This document shows, one piece after another, positions 1 through 15,785 of a stretch of 64,000 bases of DNA (position 1 is its first letter; each line of letters begins with the position of its first letter). A program made the position numbers and the translations under genes. This DNA is from Nipponacmea schrenckii. Lineage: Eukaryota > Mollusca > Gastropoda > Lottiidae. The DNA lies in assembly GCA_030562195.1 (NCBI GenBank), contig JAUJPP010000003.1, positions 20,243,398 through 20,307,397 on the forward strand, in the 5' to 3' direction. The notes below the pieces were generated by a model, which was not told where the DNA came from, made no database searches, and saw only the letters and a program-made list of their open reading frames with translations.

Positions 1-2345
<2,345 letters not shown>

Positions 2346-2358
2346 GGTGGCTGAAAAA
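2346..2358 (-). promoter_or_regulatory. Possible 3' splice site just upstream of the foxJ1 start codon
   Basis: On the minus strand a T-rich run ends TTTTTTCAG five bases before the ATG (CAG-CCACC-ATG). This looks like an acceptor, so the 5' UTR is probably spliced from a non-coding exon upstream. It also explains why the frame stays open upstream without FoxJ1 likeness. No donor was identified. Confidence 0.45.
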
Positions 2359-4900
2359 ATAAACCATATTCTGTCATAATTCCTTGAGGCTAAAAATAAC
2401 ATATCGTGCATGGCTTCGAAGCAATTGCATTACACATTTAAAAGAATTTAAATGAATGAATGAAAAAGTTGGGATAATTCTAACACAATTATATATATAT
2501 ATAATGAGGAAAAATCTTTGTCATAAATAAATGATTTTGTTATGAACTAATTTGAAGCGAAGTTATTAATATTACATGATTTACACGACAAGTGATCAAT
2601 TTCACCACCTGATCTCATAAATAATACAAATATTCCTCTATAGCACCCTACTTACAGTCCAAGAGATCAGTATGTATGTGTTGGGTTCTCATACTTTTAT
2701 TCAGATTAATTCGACTTACACGTAATTGATTGAACAAGCGTCAATTACAAGACAACACAGAGGAAATTGGTGGAAATTTAACAAATTACATCACATGAGT
2801 TTTGCATAGTATGATAACTAATGTGATAACCAATACTCATTAGGAGAATTATTAGGTTCATTTTAGGTGTGTGTACAAATAATTATCAATTGAATGCATG
2901 AATGTGTTCGATTACATTATCACTAAGAGTCAATTGCTTCATTAGCAAAACGTCACAGGGTCTTCTAGTAGATGTATCGTTAATTAACTAAAAAATGCTT
3001 TGAAGGTCAAGGTTGTTTTGGCAAGGAATATTCGAGAAATACAAGCAAATGGAAAAAGACGGTATTAAACAGCAAAAAAATAGAAAAAAAATTAACTTAA
3101 TGTATGGAAATTTTCTGTTTCCAAAATCAGTTTGAATATCAAATACCCAACGTCTAAATGACCTAATGTTATCTAAATTATTGAAGGTTTTATCAAATTG
3201 TTCACCTCATAATCTCTCAAATACCCCAGAGTATGATAAGAAAGATAAACCCTCAAAACCCACCTAGTCACTCATTAAATTGAGCAGACCTCCACTCAAG
3301 GTGTAATGTTTCATATAAGGATATCGTTTCAAGTCAAGTCATGACATATACTAGCATAATTCGTGGTATGACATTCTTTACGTTGACCGCCAATAACGTA
3401 TTGTCTATAAGCCACAATGATCTTAAAGGCACAGGCATTTACTAAACAACTGCACTGATAAGTTTAGACTTGTAGTAAAAACAACTGACAACTGTCAAAA
3501 TATTTAAATATCTCGTTTAAAATGATTTAAATTGAAGAAATTTCCAGTTGAGTTAAACCAAAAGTGAGGTTAAATATCTTATCATTTATTAGAAAAACAT
3601 AGACCTTTTGTACATTCACTACATCTTTATCAGAATATCTTGGTCGGTGCTTGGAAATTCGAATCAAAATCAAAATAGGTAATCTCTTGGTGACATGTCC
3701 ATTTGCTTTTGGGAGGCAATCCAATGTCGACCCTTATCATAATAATTATGAAATAAAGTTATTTTTTAAAAAGGTATATTTTTCTATATTTCCCTCACTG
3801 TATGTAATAGGTATAATATTGGGTACTTACATGCTGACATGAAGAAAAGTCAAAAAATTAAACTGAAAAAGTCTATGCTGCTATTGATTCCTGCATGTAT
3901 ACAGTCTTTTCTCTCTCAAGCCTGTACGTTCAAGTTTTCCAATAAAAATTCCAACACTGATAAGGCTAATTAAGTGGAAGTCCTAATTATACACACGACT
4001 AGAAAAATCCTATAATAATTAATTATTCACTTTATTTAATTTCCCTTTTTTCCTCGGACTGGTGTTTTTTTTTTCCTCTGGAGAGATGATTATGGGTGAA
4101 ATGATTATAGAGGAATGGTTCAATGTCAGAGCCGGTGAGAGAAATATAAATACCCTATGTCCCGCTGAATGAAAAAAGCGTGTAGCAACAAGATAAACCG
4201 GCATAAATAAGATACTCGTTTTTCATTGGTCACCGGTATTATTGGCCGCCAATGGTAGCCGAGTAAACAGCAATCCTTTCAAAGCAATTTTTTCTTGGCC
4301 TTATTGTGATACCGTTATCGACAATAATCGGATTTATTCATTAAAGCATTGTAATGTAATGAAAGTGAATTAATATTAAGATTAATAGATAAAGTGTTTT
4401 AATATGTCACTCATTAATATATTTCATAGTTTCTGATTAGTTTTCGCGCTCTTTTAAAACACTTCTGATGACATATATATGAACATATTGGAAACAATTT
4501 AATGAATTGGGCAAATTTTGCCAATTTTTCGCACCCTCAAACCGACCATTGTCATTAATTTTGACATTTTCACGAACATTTAGATCATTTAATTTGAAAA
4601 AAAGTATTTCATTTTTTCTAATTGCTTTTTCAGGTGTTATAGACTTACTTGAATGACCAGAAAAGTTCCTTGTCAGAAGATCTCATATCGTCTTTTAGAC
4701 ATCTCGTACCCAACTATTCTTGAGCACTCTCTTTGGTACTCTTTCAAAGCAATTTGAAGTAGCAATGTGCTCGAATTTACATGGTATATATTAAACTTTA
4801 AGTCATAGCCAATTACTCATATTATCTAAAAATTCATTACACATTCTAAAAATCAATCGAGGAAGCACATAGTTGTTAAAATTGATCTTAAAGATTAAAA
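2359..4900. other. Non-coding flank upstream of foxJ1; possible promoter near 4.13-4.26 kb
   Basis: No coding exon is visible. The only unusual patch is 4125-4265. It has CCAAT-type boxes (ATTGG at 4225 and 4241, CCAAT at 4249) within a less AT-rich stretch, and a TATAAATA at 4145-4152 on the plus strand. It could be the foxJ1 promoter, with a 5' UTR intron reaching 2358, but the TATA-like motif is better on the opposite strand, so the direction is unclear. The call is weak. Confidence 0.25.
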
Positions 4901-4959
4901 TTGTATTTCAACTAAGAAGTTTGAGAATTTTTAAATTAAATTTTACTGTTTGAAATGAA

Positions 4960-5300
4960 TAATAATAATGACATTAAAACAACTGTTATAATATGTCACT
5001 GAGATGACCAAACTAAATACATGTATAACAAACAACATTACTGACACAAACAAACATCACATTAATTTTGTTTTTAAAATGTCAGGAACTAAGTATAATG
5101 TCATTAATGAATACTTTAATTTGTTTAATTACTTCATTAAAAATTATTTAAATGATTGAAATGAATAATAATGACATTGGCTAAACTGAAATAACACGTC
5201 TTTGAGATAGTCAAACAAGATGAAATAAACAGAATATACAACCTTAATGACATTGACAAAACTGGTATAACATGTCATGGAGAGATTGCATTTTAATGAA
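4960..5300. repeat. Diverged direct repeats containing AATGACATT and ATAACATGTCA
   Basis: Three imperfect copies, near 4965, 5162 and 5248, share an AATGACATT block followed by an ACTG..ATAACATGTCA block. Spacing is irregular and divergence is high. They look like an old local duplication without coding content. Confidence 0.4.
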
Positions 5301-5371
5301 ACAAACAAACAGAAATAAACAAGAAATTACAAACATTTTAAATCAATTAACTAGTTACATGTTTTTTTTAT

Positions 5372-5394
5372 TATATATATATATATATATATAT
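5372..5394. repeat. (TA)n microsatellite
   Basis: About eleven uninterrupted TA dinucleotides. Confidence 0.9.
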
Positions 5395-7125
5395 TTATAG
5401 TTAACGTTTTTCGGTTTCTAAAACTTCAAATTTTCAGCTAATTAAATAATCTTGATTCCAGTTGATTATTTATAAGTTCCACAGTGTACCAGATTACTAC
5501 GAATATTTAGTTAATATTCATTAGTTTAAAATTAATGGTTAATTTAAATCAAATAAGTCTAACAAATTTTATTTCGATTGATCACTTTAAAGATCAACCT
5601 GATTTCATTACAAGATTATCACAATTGCATTATTAGTTACACCAATAAATTAATGATTAGCTCAATTGGTATACGATCTTTAAAGATATACTATCAGATT
5701 AAAATTAACCATAATAATTCTACTTATGACTTTAAATCATCAAAGAATAAAAATGTCCAATTTAGATTTCTTTCAAACTATTAAAAATCAGTTAATACAT
5801 TGAGCCCCATGCTATAGTTTCTAGATAGCCAATAGATACACGAGCTTTTCGTTATAACCATAGATTGATCTTTTGTATTAAACAGTGCTTGGATCAGACC
5901 AAAATCAATATAACAATGAGTACCAGGACTTGTGTTACTACAGATTTATTTCGACTATGCAAGTTTTCGTTTTCAAAGACACACATCAAAGATTTAACTC
6001 TCTTTTCCATAAATCACGAGTGCATATACCCCTGTAACGATCCTTGTGGATGACGTCCACGTCTTCAAATGGATATCATTTAGTCAGGTCAGGCGAGTAA
6101 GGAGTGCTCCAGCACGGAGATGTTCTTTTCAACAAGGAACTGTAAAATTTTCTTCCACAAAAATAACGGTCTTCTCAAAGAGAATCTGCCAGTTTCTAGT
6201 CAACAAGAACATCACCGTCCTGAGGCCTCCCCATTCTTCCTACCTGTCTCTTTTACCACTTCTCGATGCCCAAGCCATAGGTTATCAAGGTCGTGTTGCA
6301 GAGAACCTAAATCCTTCTAAGAGTACATGCAAGAGCGCAAGGAGAGAGCGGAAAGTGGGTTAAAGGGCTACTTCAAAGGGAAAACTCGTCATGGTAGTTT
6401 CAATTCTAAATAAAGTCATGGAACTAACCAATCTAACACACCTTGTTAACTGTATACTCGTATTTAATCTAATCAAATCAGATCAAGTTAATCATGCTTC
6501 GACAATGAATTTTGCAGCAATTGGATATTTTTCAAATCACACGGGCACCAACAGGTTGCACAGATACAGTCCAGCTGAACTAACTAATCTATTAATCTTA
6601 ATTCCAGATTAACATAATCCCATTACGATAATCGCAATAATCCAATCATATTAAACTGGACTATGATTTATTGCCTTGAATCTCAATATTCATAGTATCA
6701 AGGACAAATTAAGAAAAAAAAACATCGCGTTGATATTAAATTGCAAACATCGGATATATGACTAATATTTTGCAATTTGCCTTTTGGTGGCATCTTATGA
6801 TTTTAGACGACATCTCTACAGAACCCACATTTTACTAGCATGCTTCCACAGAATGGAAAAATAGGAGCCAGTACATTTTTAAAATGTGTAATTTAGGGCA
6901 CAGTATTTCAATGTCAGCCCCCCTGACTTTCAGGCAGTCATACATGACAGTTTGATAAGTGTGCACTGAGTACTTATTTATAATAAATCACCAACTTCAT
7001 GATCCACCAGCCACTTGGGAGGTTCAACAGAATGAGTCAAAGTGCCATCAGTTCTGATTTTACAAGTTCCCAAATTATCTCAAAGCGTAATTCATTTCGT
7101 TCTGTAGGCTTACTGTTGTTAGTTA
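5395..7125. other. Non-coding AT-rich stretch
   Basis: Short open frames occur, for example at 6046-6363, but they show no family motif, no splice context and no codon pattern that I recognise. The 6.05-6.36 kb segment is less AT-rich than its surroundings and may be an unrecognised repeat fragment. Confidence 0.4.
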
Positions 7126-7129
7126 TAGC

Positions 7130-7512
7130 AATTCAAGTAATCCTAAAATTGTAGTACTATTAAAGTCATCCTACAATTGTTAATGCAGCAGTTCAAGTAG
7201 TCCTACAGTTGTTAGTGAAGCAGTTCAATTAGTCCTATAGTTGTTAGTGCAGCAGTTCAAGTAGTCCTACAGTTATTAGTGCAGCAGTTCAAGTAGTACT
7301 ATAGTTGTTAGTGCAGCAGTTCAAGTAGTCCTACAGTTGTTAGTGCAGCAGTTCAAGTAGTACTACAGCCATAAGTGCAGCAGTTCAAGTAGTACTACAG
7401 CTATTAGTGCAGCAGTTCAAGTAGTACTATAGTTGTTAGTGCAGCACCAGTAGTTCAAAGGAGCTCTCAGAATGATGTTAGTGCAAAAGTTCAAGTAGTC
7501 CTACATTTGATA
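7130..7512. repeat. 32-bp minisatellite array
   Basis: The unit is close to GTTAGTGCAGCAGTTCAAGT followed by AGTCCTACAGTT, 32 bp. GTTCAA landmarks at 7191, 7223, 7255 and 7287 are exactly 32 bp apart. About ten units are recognisable to 7460, with decayed units continuing to about 7512. Unit-to-unit differences are mostly single substitutions such as CCTAC/ACTAT. Confidence 0.92.
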
Positions 7513-9845
7513 GTACACGAGTTCAAAATTCCACAATAGAGAAATTGAGTGTAATAAGACCCAACAAAGACACATAAAGGACCCTCTTCAACAAGTTACA
7601 CTAAGGAACATGACATTCAATTGATTTGAATAATGTCTAGTTGATAAAGCTGTTCATGGTATATTATCTGTCTTTAATATGAACTCAAAATAACTCACCA
7701 CACCTATTGCACAAGTTAAATAGGTTTAAATAGCTGATAAGATATAGGTTAATTATGCATATAATCAGCATAACATGTCAATTGCCGAGAGATTTTCAAA
7801 AGTTTTATGTGCATCGGGAACACTGATAGCATTTATTTGCAACATTGCAATCTTGCGGTTAGTGACTACATCAAACACTTTGTTATTGCAATTGCAGGAA
7901 CACAGACGTCTGATTGAAAATTTAAGCAAATCGATCTTTATCCTTATACATACATTTTTTTGGAAAAATAATTACAATTCCTTAAACAACTTAATATGTT
8001 GATCAATAAAATATACACCTGTATATGTACTAGATAATATTGAAAATGTGTTATTTAGGAGATTCAGCAATGCTGGAAAAGCGGCTGTAAGCAGATAATA
8101 TAGGCAATGAGTAATATGAGTAAAATCAATCTGAAAATAGTTTAAATATTGGCAGATTTACCCTAATACACTAATACATGTATAGAGAAAGGTTAAAACC
8201 TTTGTCATTTGTCAAATTCAGACCATTGAAAATGATGTATGACATAATTTTGTTCACTATCTGAAATCTATTGACAAATCTTATTACCAAGGACATCCTG
8301 GTTCGCTGAAAAAGTAACACTGTTGTTGGTGAACCATGTGCAACAAGGATGTCAATAAAAAAAGGGAACAGAATGCAAAATCATAAACACAATTTTGTTC
8401 CCGTAATGTACAAGTTGATCAAACAATGATCGCTGTCATTTATCATAATTTCTGTTTTTTTATGAAGTTGCCTCCACTTTATTTAATATTAAATAGGATT
8501 TATTATTATTATGTACTATATTGACAAGGCTTGTATTCTATCGTTAATCAATATTGTTTCTATTGTCTTCGCAATTGATTTTTTTGCCTGATTGACTGCG
8601 TATATAACTTAAGATAGTGGGAGGGCTTAAAGGTACGAGTGAAACAATCTTATTTTAAAGTTAAAAGCCCTCTAAATGCTCAATATCATCTCAGGCCACC
8701 TGAAATCCGTTGGGTTTTTTTTGGGGGGGGGGGCGGTCGGACTAAAGAAAATTAGGTGAAACCTTTCAGATAACATTACATTTAACAAAAAATTTCCCAA
8801 GTTTCAAAGAATGAAAAAAAAGTATGTGTCTACCGTCAGCAGTATTAATAGGCTACTACCAATCGGTTGGTACTTGATTTTTCTAAATATAATAATATGT
8901 GTAGGCCTACTATTTCTATAGAGAAGACGTAATGTCAATATTATTATGTTTCATAGTAAACGGTACACATTCAAATCGTTAGTGAATAATATGAGATTGA
9001 ATACATACCCTATACTTTAATTTGGGGTAAGACAGAGTTCAGATTTAAGTCATGTTTGTTTCATAGTATGCATAAATATACGAATGTTCGAATATTGACC
9101 TTGAAAAAAAAACTTCAAAAGGCCAAAGTAGATAATGCAATTCTTTCATTTAATATTTCAATAACCCACCAACAGAAAAAAAGGAAAATGAAAGTAAGTA
9201 AACATTGTATGACGTAAATTTATATTTTTAAATGACTTTTGGAGAAACGGACAAGAAACATTTCCCCAAAACATCAACATCAGTTCAAGATAAAAGGTCA
9301 ACCCCAGAAAATTTCTTTGAAAAATATAGTCAAAACCATATGTAAAAAAGGGCTTTATTTTTTTTAATTGTTATTTCATTTAAATATGAGTTAATTATAT
9401 TCTACAAATACAGCAAAGAATGACAAATTCGTTTCATTTTAACATATTAAATAAATGATGTTTCAGATGTTACGCTTAAAACATGCAAAGTTCGTGCCCA
9501 ATAGATGTTATTTTTGTGGAAGGTAAGATCATATTTGATCTGCATATAACTTAAATTTTATGTAGTCAGCCAAAAACATATCATAATAAAGATCGCTTAT
9601 GACAACTTCTTATCCGTATACTTGTAGCCAGGACTAACTATGGGAGGGTATGTGTAAGACCAGGGCTACCGAAAGGTCTAGACCGAGAATTCTAACAATT
9701 ACACGGCTATTATACAGTACAATATAACATAAAATGCTAATATGTAAATAATCAAGATAGCAATAAAAGATATAATACTCTCCTTACATAGTGATAATAT
9801 AAACACATATAAACACTACAATATGTTTGGGTAAACCCCTTTTCT
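7513..9845. other. Non-coding AT-rich stretch with one hairpin and a G-run
   Basis: No gene recognised. An imperfect hairpin lies at 8291-8353, with ACATCCT/AGGATGT outer arms and GGTTC/GAACC inner arms. A T-then-G homopolymer tract lies near 8714-8732. Confidence 0.4.
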
Positions 9846-10187
9846 TTAAAGGGATAATAGGTCATAGCATTAACAAAAAATTTTAGATTTCAAAAAAGGT
9901 CAAAATGAGTGTATATTCATCAGGGAACTTACCTGGTGTCATAAAGTAACGGAATCTCTTAAAATCTTGAAAACTCACAAAACTAAGTCATTTTTGAAAA
10001 ACGCTTAATCAATTATTAAGCGTTTTTCCATAATCAAATGCATCTTTATGGATAATTACTTAGTTTTTTGGATATTTTTTGATGTTTTTTATGGCAGTAG
10101 GTATATTTACTGATGAATAGAGCTCTTATTGACCAAATTTAAAAATTTCAAATTTTATCTTCATTCTAAGACCTATTATCCCTTTAA
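9846..10187. mobile_element. TTAA-flanked foldback element, copy 1
   Basis: TTAA is at both ends (9846-9849 and 10184-10187). It is followed inward by the terminal inverted repeat AGGGATAATAGGTC. The inverted likeness continues inward, and the centre is a 13-bp perfect stem (9997-10009 with 10015-10027, AAAAACGCTTAAT). The element is 342 bp including targets and non-coding. TTAA target duplication is the hallmark of the piggyBac superfamily, so this is probably a non-autonomous element moved by such an enzyme. The second copy at 21570-22043 shares the ends and central hairpin. Confidence 0.85.
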
Positions 10188-11411
10188 AGAGACGTAACAA
10201 CCATTTGAATTTTTACCATTGAGGTAAGAAATACTTGAGATTCAACATATGCACTGCTACCTCAAATATTACTAATCAAGATAAGTAATTGTTAACCTAA
10301 CAACATACACAATTTAAAATGCTTACAATATTTAAAGGAAAATCCTAGTTATATACACTGTATATATAATAGGAGATATAATTGGAGATATAATTTTGGT
10401 GTTATTTTGTTATTTATTTGATTTATATACTACTGTGCATCAGAAGCAACCTACTATACTTATAATGGGTCATACATACTTAAACTCTTTCAATCACTAA
10501 GTAACGAAATCAAATGTTCTTAATCCTCATCATCAAACACAAATTGTTAGTTCATTATTAGCTATGTCAACTTCAGAATCAGTATGGTTAGCAGCGGCTT
10601 GGTCAGGTCAGCATAACCCTACTAAGAATTACCAAAAAAAAAACGCTAGATCGTTTCGCATCTCGTTTCAATTTTCCAGAACTCTACCTTTAAACATTTT
10701 GCAACACTGTCCTTGCCTCCTACAGGCTATCCATGCTCTTTAAAGATAATTCGTGAAGGTTTGCTTTAACATTATTTGTTATACGCAGCATTGTATGATT
10801 AACATAATTGACCTTTTTAGTACAAACAAAATAATATTGTTTTACATGATTGAACACATTTTGTTAATGGCGCAACTATTTCGGCGGGAAACACAATTAT
10901 ATTATGTCAGTTACTATAAAGCCCCTACAAGCAACCAATCTGATAAATAACAAAAGGCTGGTCAAAAATTTTATAGGAATGCCAAATTAATCCGAAAAGA
11001 AACTCCTTGAATTGATCTTAGTTCCGTTACAGACCATCTCTAGAGAAAGGATTAGGGGTGAGGGGCAGGTGAACGTCGTCTTATACTATGGTTGTGACAC
11101 TAGAAACAATCTGTAAATATCGGCTCATAATGCCGTGTATCTATTAAGTCAATGTATAAGAAGAAGTTCTTAATAGATTGAAATTGTGAAGATGCCGCCT
11201 GATATGTCCAGTCCGCAATCAGTTCCTTCTCTCTATACGGATTAATTGTCCCCCCCCCCCCAAAAAAAATAAATAAAAATATTATAACTGCAACTGCCCC
11301 ATTTGTCCCTTCTGCTTTTTTATCCATTACAAGTGGACACATATACTGGAGCAAGAGAAAGGGCAAAATTATCATTAGATATGTGGTTTAAGCGAATATT
11401 ATGAGGAACAC
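10188..11411. other. Non-coding stretch
   Basis: No gene or clear repeat is visible apart from a C-run near 11250. The small open frames here have no recognisable domain. Confidence 0.4.
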
Positions 11412-12638
11412 TTGCAATAAATTTCATCAAAATCCACCAAGAAAACCAGCTCCCTATCGTGTCCACAATGTATCCAAGAACAAGGGCATTAACTTCTATT
11501 AAATATATTCGATTGATCTGATTTTCATTAGGGTTCATCTCATCTGTTCACCCATTCTGTCAAAATCCATCAAAAAACCAGCTCTCTATCGTGTCCACAA
11601 AGAATTACAGAACAAGGGCAATAACTCATAGTAATATTTTTCAATTATTCTGATTCTTAATACTGTTCGTCCTTGGGTGATTATAAAAACTCACAGCAAA
11701 TGTCGTCAAAATCCATCAAGAAACTAGATCTCTATCGTGTCTACAAAGAATTCAAGAACAAAGGCAGACGCGTTTTCAAGAACAAGCGCAATAAATCATT
11801 ATTAAAAAATATTTTTCGATTGGTCTGATTTTCAATAATGTTCATCATTGGGTTATATCAAACACTCACACTAAGTTTCGTCAAAATCCATCAAGAATCC
11901 AGTTGTCTATCATGTCCACAAAGAATTCAAGAACAAGGGCAATAACTCACAGAAAATATTTTTTTCGATTGGTCAGATTTGTTTATATAGTGTTTATCAT
12001 TGGGTAATTACAAAGAAATAACATCAATTTAAAATCCATCACGAAACCAGCTCTCTATCGTGTCCACAAAGAATTCACACCAAAATTCGACAACATCCAT
12101 CACGAATCCAGCTCTCTATCGTATCCACAAAGAATTCAAGAACAAGGGCAATAACTCATAGAAAATATTTTTTAGATTGGTCTGATTTTAATAGGGTTTA
12201 TCCTTGGGTAATTACAAAGACTCACAACAAGTTTCGTCAGAATCCATCAAGAAACCAGTTCTCTATCGTGTCCACAAAGAATTCAAGAACAAGGGCAATA
12301 ACTCATAGTAAATAATTTGCGATTAGTTTGATTTTCAATATGATTTATCCTTGAGTGATTACAAACACTTATAGAAAATTACATCAAAATCCATCAAGAA
12401 ACCAGCTCTCTATCGTGTCCACAAAAAATTCAATAACAAGGGCAATAACTCATAGAAAATATTTTTGGATTGGTTCTGACTTTTAATAGGGTTCATCCTT
12501 GGGTGATTACAAATTTCACATGTTTCGTCAAAATCCATCAAGAAACCAGCTCTCTATCGTTTCCACAACAAGACAGACGGACAGACAGACAGGGGCGACG
12601 ACTATATTCGCCCACATTAATGTTTGGGCGTATAAAAA
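11412..12638 (+). mobile_element. Tandem-core element A (pearl/HINE-like), subfamily 1
   Basis: About nine tandem units of roughly 145 bp are marked by CTCTCTATCGTGTCCACAA near 11449, 11583, 11730, 11909, 12052, 12114, 12262, 12407 and 12551. One unit, between 12052 and 12114, is shortened to 62 bp. The array ends in a GACA/GACG tract (12572-12592), then a hairpin (12603-12634) and GGGCGTATAAAAA. Tandem cores followed by a tetranucleotide tract and a 3' hairpin are the architecture known for non-autonomous rolling-circle (Helentron-related) pearl/HINE elements. The 5' end is not resolved. Confidence 0.75.
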
Positions 12639-12829
12639 GTATACTTTAAAGAATTTTTGATCTATTCGATTAACGACCATAAATTTCTTTGATCGAACTG
12701 ATTTTTTTAAAGGGTTGATTGGAAACGAAATTTAAACTTAAAGCTACGTAAATATATTCAATTTTCAAAATGGGTAAGATATAAAATCCCAAGAGGTATC
12801 ACAAGGAAGGACAGTTCCTGTATTCTTGT

Positions 12830-13080
12830 TTCACAATCCTGATGACGATATTTTAAGAAGTGTGACGAGGACATGTTTATTGGTCCTGATGAGCATATTA
12901 TGTTTAGTAGTCTGATGAGGACACGTTTAGTCGTTCTGATGAGTAAGTGTTTAGTAATCCTGAATAGTGTTTAGCAGTTTTGATGTACACGAATTTGCAA
13001 TCAGGACAAAGAATAATTGTTCAGTTGTAAGAATGGGGACATGTTTTGCGATCTTGAAGAGGATATTTAGTGGTATAATA
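12830..13080 (+). repeat. Decayed short tandem repeat with CTGATGAG cores
   Basis: Repeated phrases close to CCTGATGAGGACATGTTTAG recur at intervals of roughly 30-40 bp between 12835 and 13080, heavily mutated. No coding potential. Confidence 0.5.
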
Positions 13081-13294
13081 TGAGTGTTTGTGATGACAAA
13101 TGGTTCCATGTTCCAGATTTTTAAAACAAAGTGTCCCTATGTTCTTTAGTCCCTTCGCATTCATATCAGCGCTTAAGGTATATTATACATTTTAAATTAT
13201 TATTTAGTTTAGTCTAACTCTGTTATTTTAATAAATCGAAAATCCCTCACTTGACACTTTTATGTTTCTTCAGTTGTCCCATTCTCTGGGTAAA

Positions 13295-13347
13295 GTTGTC
13301 GAAACGACAACATAGAGTGACATAATCCACTGGACCGGTTGGATTAT
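13295..13347. other. Two adjacent perfect hairpins
   Basis: GTTGTCG-AAA-CGACAAC (13295-13311) is followed ten bases later by ATAATCCA...TGGATTAT (13322-13347), an 8-bp stem enclosing ACCGGT. The first contains CGAAACG, a phrase also common at the ends of Penelope-like and other retroelements. Function unknown. Confidence 0.6.
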
Positions 13348-15785
13348 ATTTTTCCTTTTAGGTTGTTCAATTCAGAGATTAATAAAACATCTAAATGCTT
13401 TACTTTTTCAAGCCTTTTGGACAAGAAATATACTCATTGTGTTTCTGATACATAAGACACTAGGCACTGTGTGTGAATATTAAACGACATTTAATCTTTG
13501 TTTTCAGAATATCATAAAGTCTCGGACAAGTAATTCAGTTGCCTCATGTTTTATAAATACATCTCGGATCGACAATATCGATGGATATCAGACATGGTGA
13601 CAGTCAAAAATACTCTGTGAGGGTGTGTGTACCATTTTGTGGTCTTCTTAAAAATAATCGACACAATACACAGGAAAATAAATGTGTATGAAAAGTAGGC
13701 CTATTTTATAGATATTTCTAACAGAATGATAAAGTTTCACTTACCCAAAGACCAATTTTGACGAAACTTTTGGTTTAATTTCGGCTTGACCACCTTTCGT
13801 CTGACATGACAGGAAAACATTTTTACCTTTATTAATTAAACTCTTCAATTTGCATTAGAAGGGACGTAACTCTTTCTCAACATAATTGTAGAGGGAAAAA
13901 TCGATTTTTTAAAATAAAGGAATTTAAAAACAGATAGATCACCCGAGGAGAATCATTACAATGAATTCTTAAATTTGTAAATACAAAGGAAAAGATAATG
14001 GAAATTTATTGACATATATCGTTAATTGCAAGGATGTGATGGATCCGATTTTTAAAATTTAGATTTATGGAATTTATGTCCGTTTTTATTCTTGAATTGA
14101 TTAGAGTAGTTCTTTCAGAAGTCACAGTGTTACCTTCTCCATTAGCCCAATATTCAGTATGGACCTCAATGTGGTTTAAGCAATATAGTACATATGCTTT
14201 TTATGTATAAGAAGTGGTGAATTCTGAGTGACAATATAACAATCCAACGATCACCAATTTTAGCAAATGAGATAAAATGATCCTCCAATCAGTCGGCACA
14301 TTCCACTCCTTATAGCGAAAAGTTCGGAATACTGGTATTTACAAAGCAATCATTTATACAAAAACTTCATAAAACTCGTTTTTTGAAATGGCATTTATAC
14401 CTCCTATTTTTATATTATACAAATCATTAGGATTCCGAGTTCGTATGTACTCGATAGTGTATTTCACGGCCTCCCTTCGTCTTCTTTATTCAGCATTTCT
14501 TTCGCAAGACAGTGTGCTTCAAAAAGACGACAAATCCAGTTGCTTAGTATGCTTGTAGTATTAGTATTATTGGCTGTGGCCCGAATATCATAGTTATAGT
14601 TTACAGTTGTCTACCATGAACAGAAATCAAGAAAAAGACTTCCATTTGAAAATACGGGATCAATATTGCAGTATTCAGAGTATTCTGTTCATCATATTAT
14701 AGGCCTATCGACAAAACTTTTTATGCTAATGATTGCATAATGTAATCCGTGTTTTTTTTTTTGGAAATTCTTTTGTCTTTCCTACCTTATGGGTTTTTGC
14801 ATGTCTATTTTGACTAACTTTTGGTCTGTATATCGAATTTGTCTAACTGTGGACGCTTCAACACAATAGCGTGATATAGAATATCAATATTTTACAGAAC
14901 CGTTTAATTACTAACAATCCTACTGCCTCGATCATCAAATCGCCAAACCAAATTTGAAACATAAACAACCAAGTCAGTATGATAAGGAGAGATTTGGAGA
15001 CTAATGCGTATTCTGCAACTAACAACTTCCACCAGTTTCTATGTAAGTATATAAGTATATAAGTATATATTTATACACCATTATGAACTACACACTATCG
15101 TTTCATGTAAAATAATCATGCAGTTATCTCGTCCGAAATTTGCTGACTCTATTCCCAGCTTATATATATGCTTTTATATAATAATACGTTTTATTAGGAT
15201 CATGTAAGCATATTATCTTTGTAATCAGGATGTAAAAAGTTTATCCCATGGACAGGTGCTCACGACCCACAGGACAGTAGTGTCATCTTTCGCTTTACAC
15301 GTAATAAAAAAAAGCTGTTTTATTAGTAAGCGACTCCCTGGTATTAACCTGCTAGTTAAATATTAATTAAAATCTTGACCTGTAACACCTTTTATATAAG
15401 AACACAAATCTATTTATCGTTCATTGTCCTTAATAAATCAAATTTACATAACGTTCCTTCTTTCTAGCATAAGTCGTTGTAGAACTTGTTAATTATGTAT
15501 ATTATAATGACACAGTGTTTCAATTACTGTGTAGGAAGGGTTAAATCTGGACATTGAATTTAATTCATTAAGGTAATATACGTTCTGACCAATATACTGA
15601 CCAATTACATTCGCTTGCCATTTGATAGAACCCAATTTACTTACCAGAATGAAAATCTTCTGTTCAACAATATTTCAACAGCATACACAGAGAGAACATT
15701 TGGTTGTAAACCTTAGCACCCTAGCTTCCATCCTGGCTTCCATCTAGCCTTGTATAATAACAGCATAAACTAATTTAAGTCATTA
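13348..15785. other. Non-coding stretch
   Basis: No gene recognised. A short AAGTATAT repeat lies near 15045-15070. The rest is plain AT-rich sequence. Confidence 0.4.

Noticed and set aside
6046..6363. A 105-codon open frame as a host gene
   Set aside because: No domain, no splice-site context, overlapping open frames of similar length in other registers; kept only as unexplained sequence.
12840..12960. Hammerhead ribozymes suggested by repeated CTGATGAG
   Set aside because: No GAAA box or closing stems follow at the right distance; the boxes arise from one tandem unit.
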